From: Nitratifractor sp.
GTDB lineage: Bacteria; Campylobacterota; Campylobacteria; Campylobacterales; Sulfurovaceae
DNA: 6,277 bases
Direction: 5' to 3'
NCBI GenBank assembly: GCA_024762845.1
Contig: JANTGQ010000085.1
Span: forward strand, 1 to 6,277
The notes below the pieces were generated by a model that made no database searches, was not told the DNA's origin, and worked only from the letters and a program-made list of their open reading frames with translations. Shown here one piece after another: positions 5,579 through 6,277 of this stretch (its first letter is position 1; each line of letters opens with the position of its first letter). The translations under genes were made by a program, and so were the position numbers.

Positions 5579-5931
5579 GTGAGATAAACGATATAGCACC
5601 AATTACCACAAGTCAATATGGAAGTTTGTTAGAGTTGCTTATCTACGTAATTGTTGCACTTTTACTTTTTATACTGTTCTATTTACTTGGAAAGTTTATG
5701 CGTTCGAAAAGAGAAGAACAACGCTGTGTATTTGATACTTTGAATTTAGAGAGTATTGACAAAGAGGAGCTTTACAACTTTACAATAATTGCAAAAAAGG
5801 CAAAGAGCTGCGAAGGGTTAGAGAGCCTTTTAGAGAAGCTTGAACCGTATAAATATAAGGCAGAAAGTGAAGCTATTAGCAAAGAGATAGCCAATGAAAT
5901 TAGAGAGTATGTAGAAAAATGCAGAGTATAG
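5575..5931 (+). CDS. small single-pass membrane protein, DUF4381-like, of the MoxR/Bat operon
   Basis: The 118-aa product begins within ATGA, overlapping the DUF58 stop by 4 nt, which indicates translational coupling. Residues 1-16 are polar and include DIAPI, one strongly hydrophobic helix spans about 17-40, RSKRE follows as a positive-inside anchor, and the remaining 75 residues are a helical, charged cytoplasmic domain with Cys 51, 79 and 116. Position and layout match the DUF4381 proteins usually found between the DUF58 and VWA genes in such operons, although it is somewhat shorter and the sequence similarity I can judge by eye is low. It probably helps assemble the membrane complex. The stop overlaps the next gene by 13 nt. 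The gene is secure from context; the family name is tentative. Confidence 0.82.
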   Translation: MSEINDIAPITTSQYGSLLELLIYVIVALLLFILFYLLGKFMRSKREEQRCVFDTLNLESIDKEELYNFTIIAKKAKSCEGLESLLEKLEPYKYKAESEAISKEIANEIREYVEKCRV

Positions 5932-6277
5932 AGTTTCTTTACCCGATAGCGTTTTTGCTGCTGCCGCTCTATCTGTTTTTGGTGTGGTTTGTTAAAAAGT
6001 ACTACAGAAGAGTTGGCTTCTCTAATGTAAGGCTCTTAAAAAAAGCGCTGCATAAAAGTTTTGACTACTCCAAAATTCTGAAACTAGCTATTATTACTTT
6101 GTTGGCAAGCGCTTTAGCAACCCCAGTGACCAAGGAGAATATACAAGAGAAAAGCAAGAAGGGTTACGATATTTCGCTCCTTGTAGATGCGAGTAACTCT
6201 ATGCAAGAGGAGCATCGCTTTACAATAGCCAAAGAGATTGTTTCCAACTTTATCAAAGAGCGAAAGAGTGATAATAT
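5919..6277 (+). CDS. BatA-like von Willebrand A membrane protein (3' end outside window)
   Basis: The ATG at 5919 lies inside the end of the preceding gene and the frame stays open to the window edge, giving 119 residues. An N-terminal membrane helix (about 5-24, with FLLLPLYLFLVWF) is followed by basic residues, a loop, and a second hydrophobic segment at about 52-70. The periplasmic VWA domain then begins with ISLLVDASNSM at 85-95, which contains an intact MIDAS motif D90-A-S92-N-S94 for metal binding. This two-helix plus VWA layout is that of BatA/BatB proteins next to MoxR. The full protein should be about 300 aa with a third helix at its end, which is not visible here. It is expected to be the metal-binding partner of the complex, in contrast to the DUF58 protein, whose first Asp is missing. 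Confidence 0.93.
   Translation, partial: MQSIEFLYPIAFLLLPLYLFLVWFVKKYYRRVGFSNVRLLKKALHKSFDYSKILKLAIITLLASALATPVTKENIQEKSKKGYDISLLVDASNSMQEEHRFTIAKEIVSNFIKERKSDN

Noticed and set aside
1..6277. CRISPR array, tRNA or rRNA gene, or insertion sequence with transposase
   Set aside because: No regularly spaced direct repeats, no tRNA cloverleaf, no rRNA motifs and no transposase-like protein were seen on either strand.

Overview
The window looks like a chromosomal segment of a Campylobacterota bacterium (Sulfurovum/Sulfurimonas-like). This is inferred from the AT-rich, purine-rich coding style, the TGCTATAAT-type promoters without clear -35 boxes, and the flavour of the MoxR and DUF2059 proteins. 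No rRNA or other marker gene is present to confirm it.

Left part (1-1760, + strand): the tail of an exported-looking Cys/Trp-containing protein is followed after 8 bp by a membrane-anchored or secreted beta-propeller-like protein of 310 aa. Next comes a separately promoted small periplasmic DUF2059 protein with Lys/Glu-rich tails. Its transcription probably ends at a hairpin between convergent genes.

Middle part (1760-3810, mostly - strand): a YpfJ-type membrane-anchored zinc metallopeptidase has its own extended -10 promoter. Upstream of it is a small, very basic, Cys-containing secreted protein with a GKCHPNDCDWG motif. Ahead of that gene lies the most unusual piece of the window: a 234-bp non-coding block bounded by 33-34 bp near-perfect inverted repeats (30 matching positions) and packed with internal hairpins. 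A TATAAT box on the minus strand sits just outside it, so the predicted transcript would begin almost exactly at one repeat arm and end the other arm just before the ribosome binding site. It is either a MITE-like element or a structured leader RNA, and the sequence alone does not decide.

Right part (3780-6277, + strand): a tightly packed operon of MoxR AAA+ ATPase, DUF58 protein, small single-TM DUF4381-like protein and BatA-like von Willebrand A protein (cut by the window end). Its junctions are TAA|ATG, ATGA and a 13-nt overlap. This is the well-known MoxR/Bat ('aerotolerance') arrangement, in which the ATPase is thought to act as a chaperone on membrane and periplasmic VWA proteins. The DUF58 member seems to have lost the usual first Asp of its MIDAS-like motif, whereas the VWA protein keeps DASNS.
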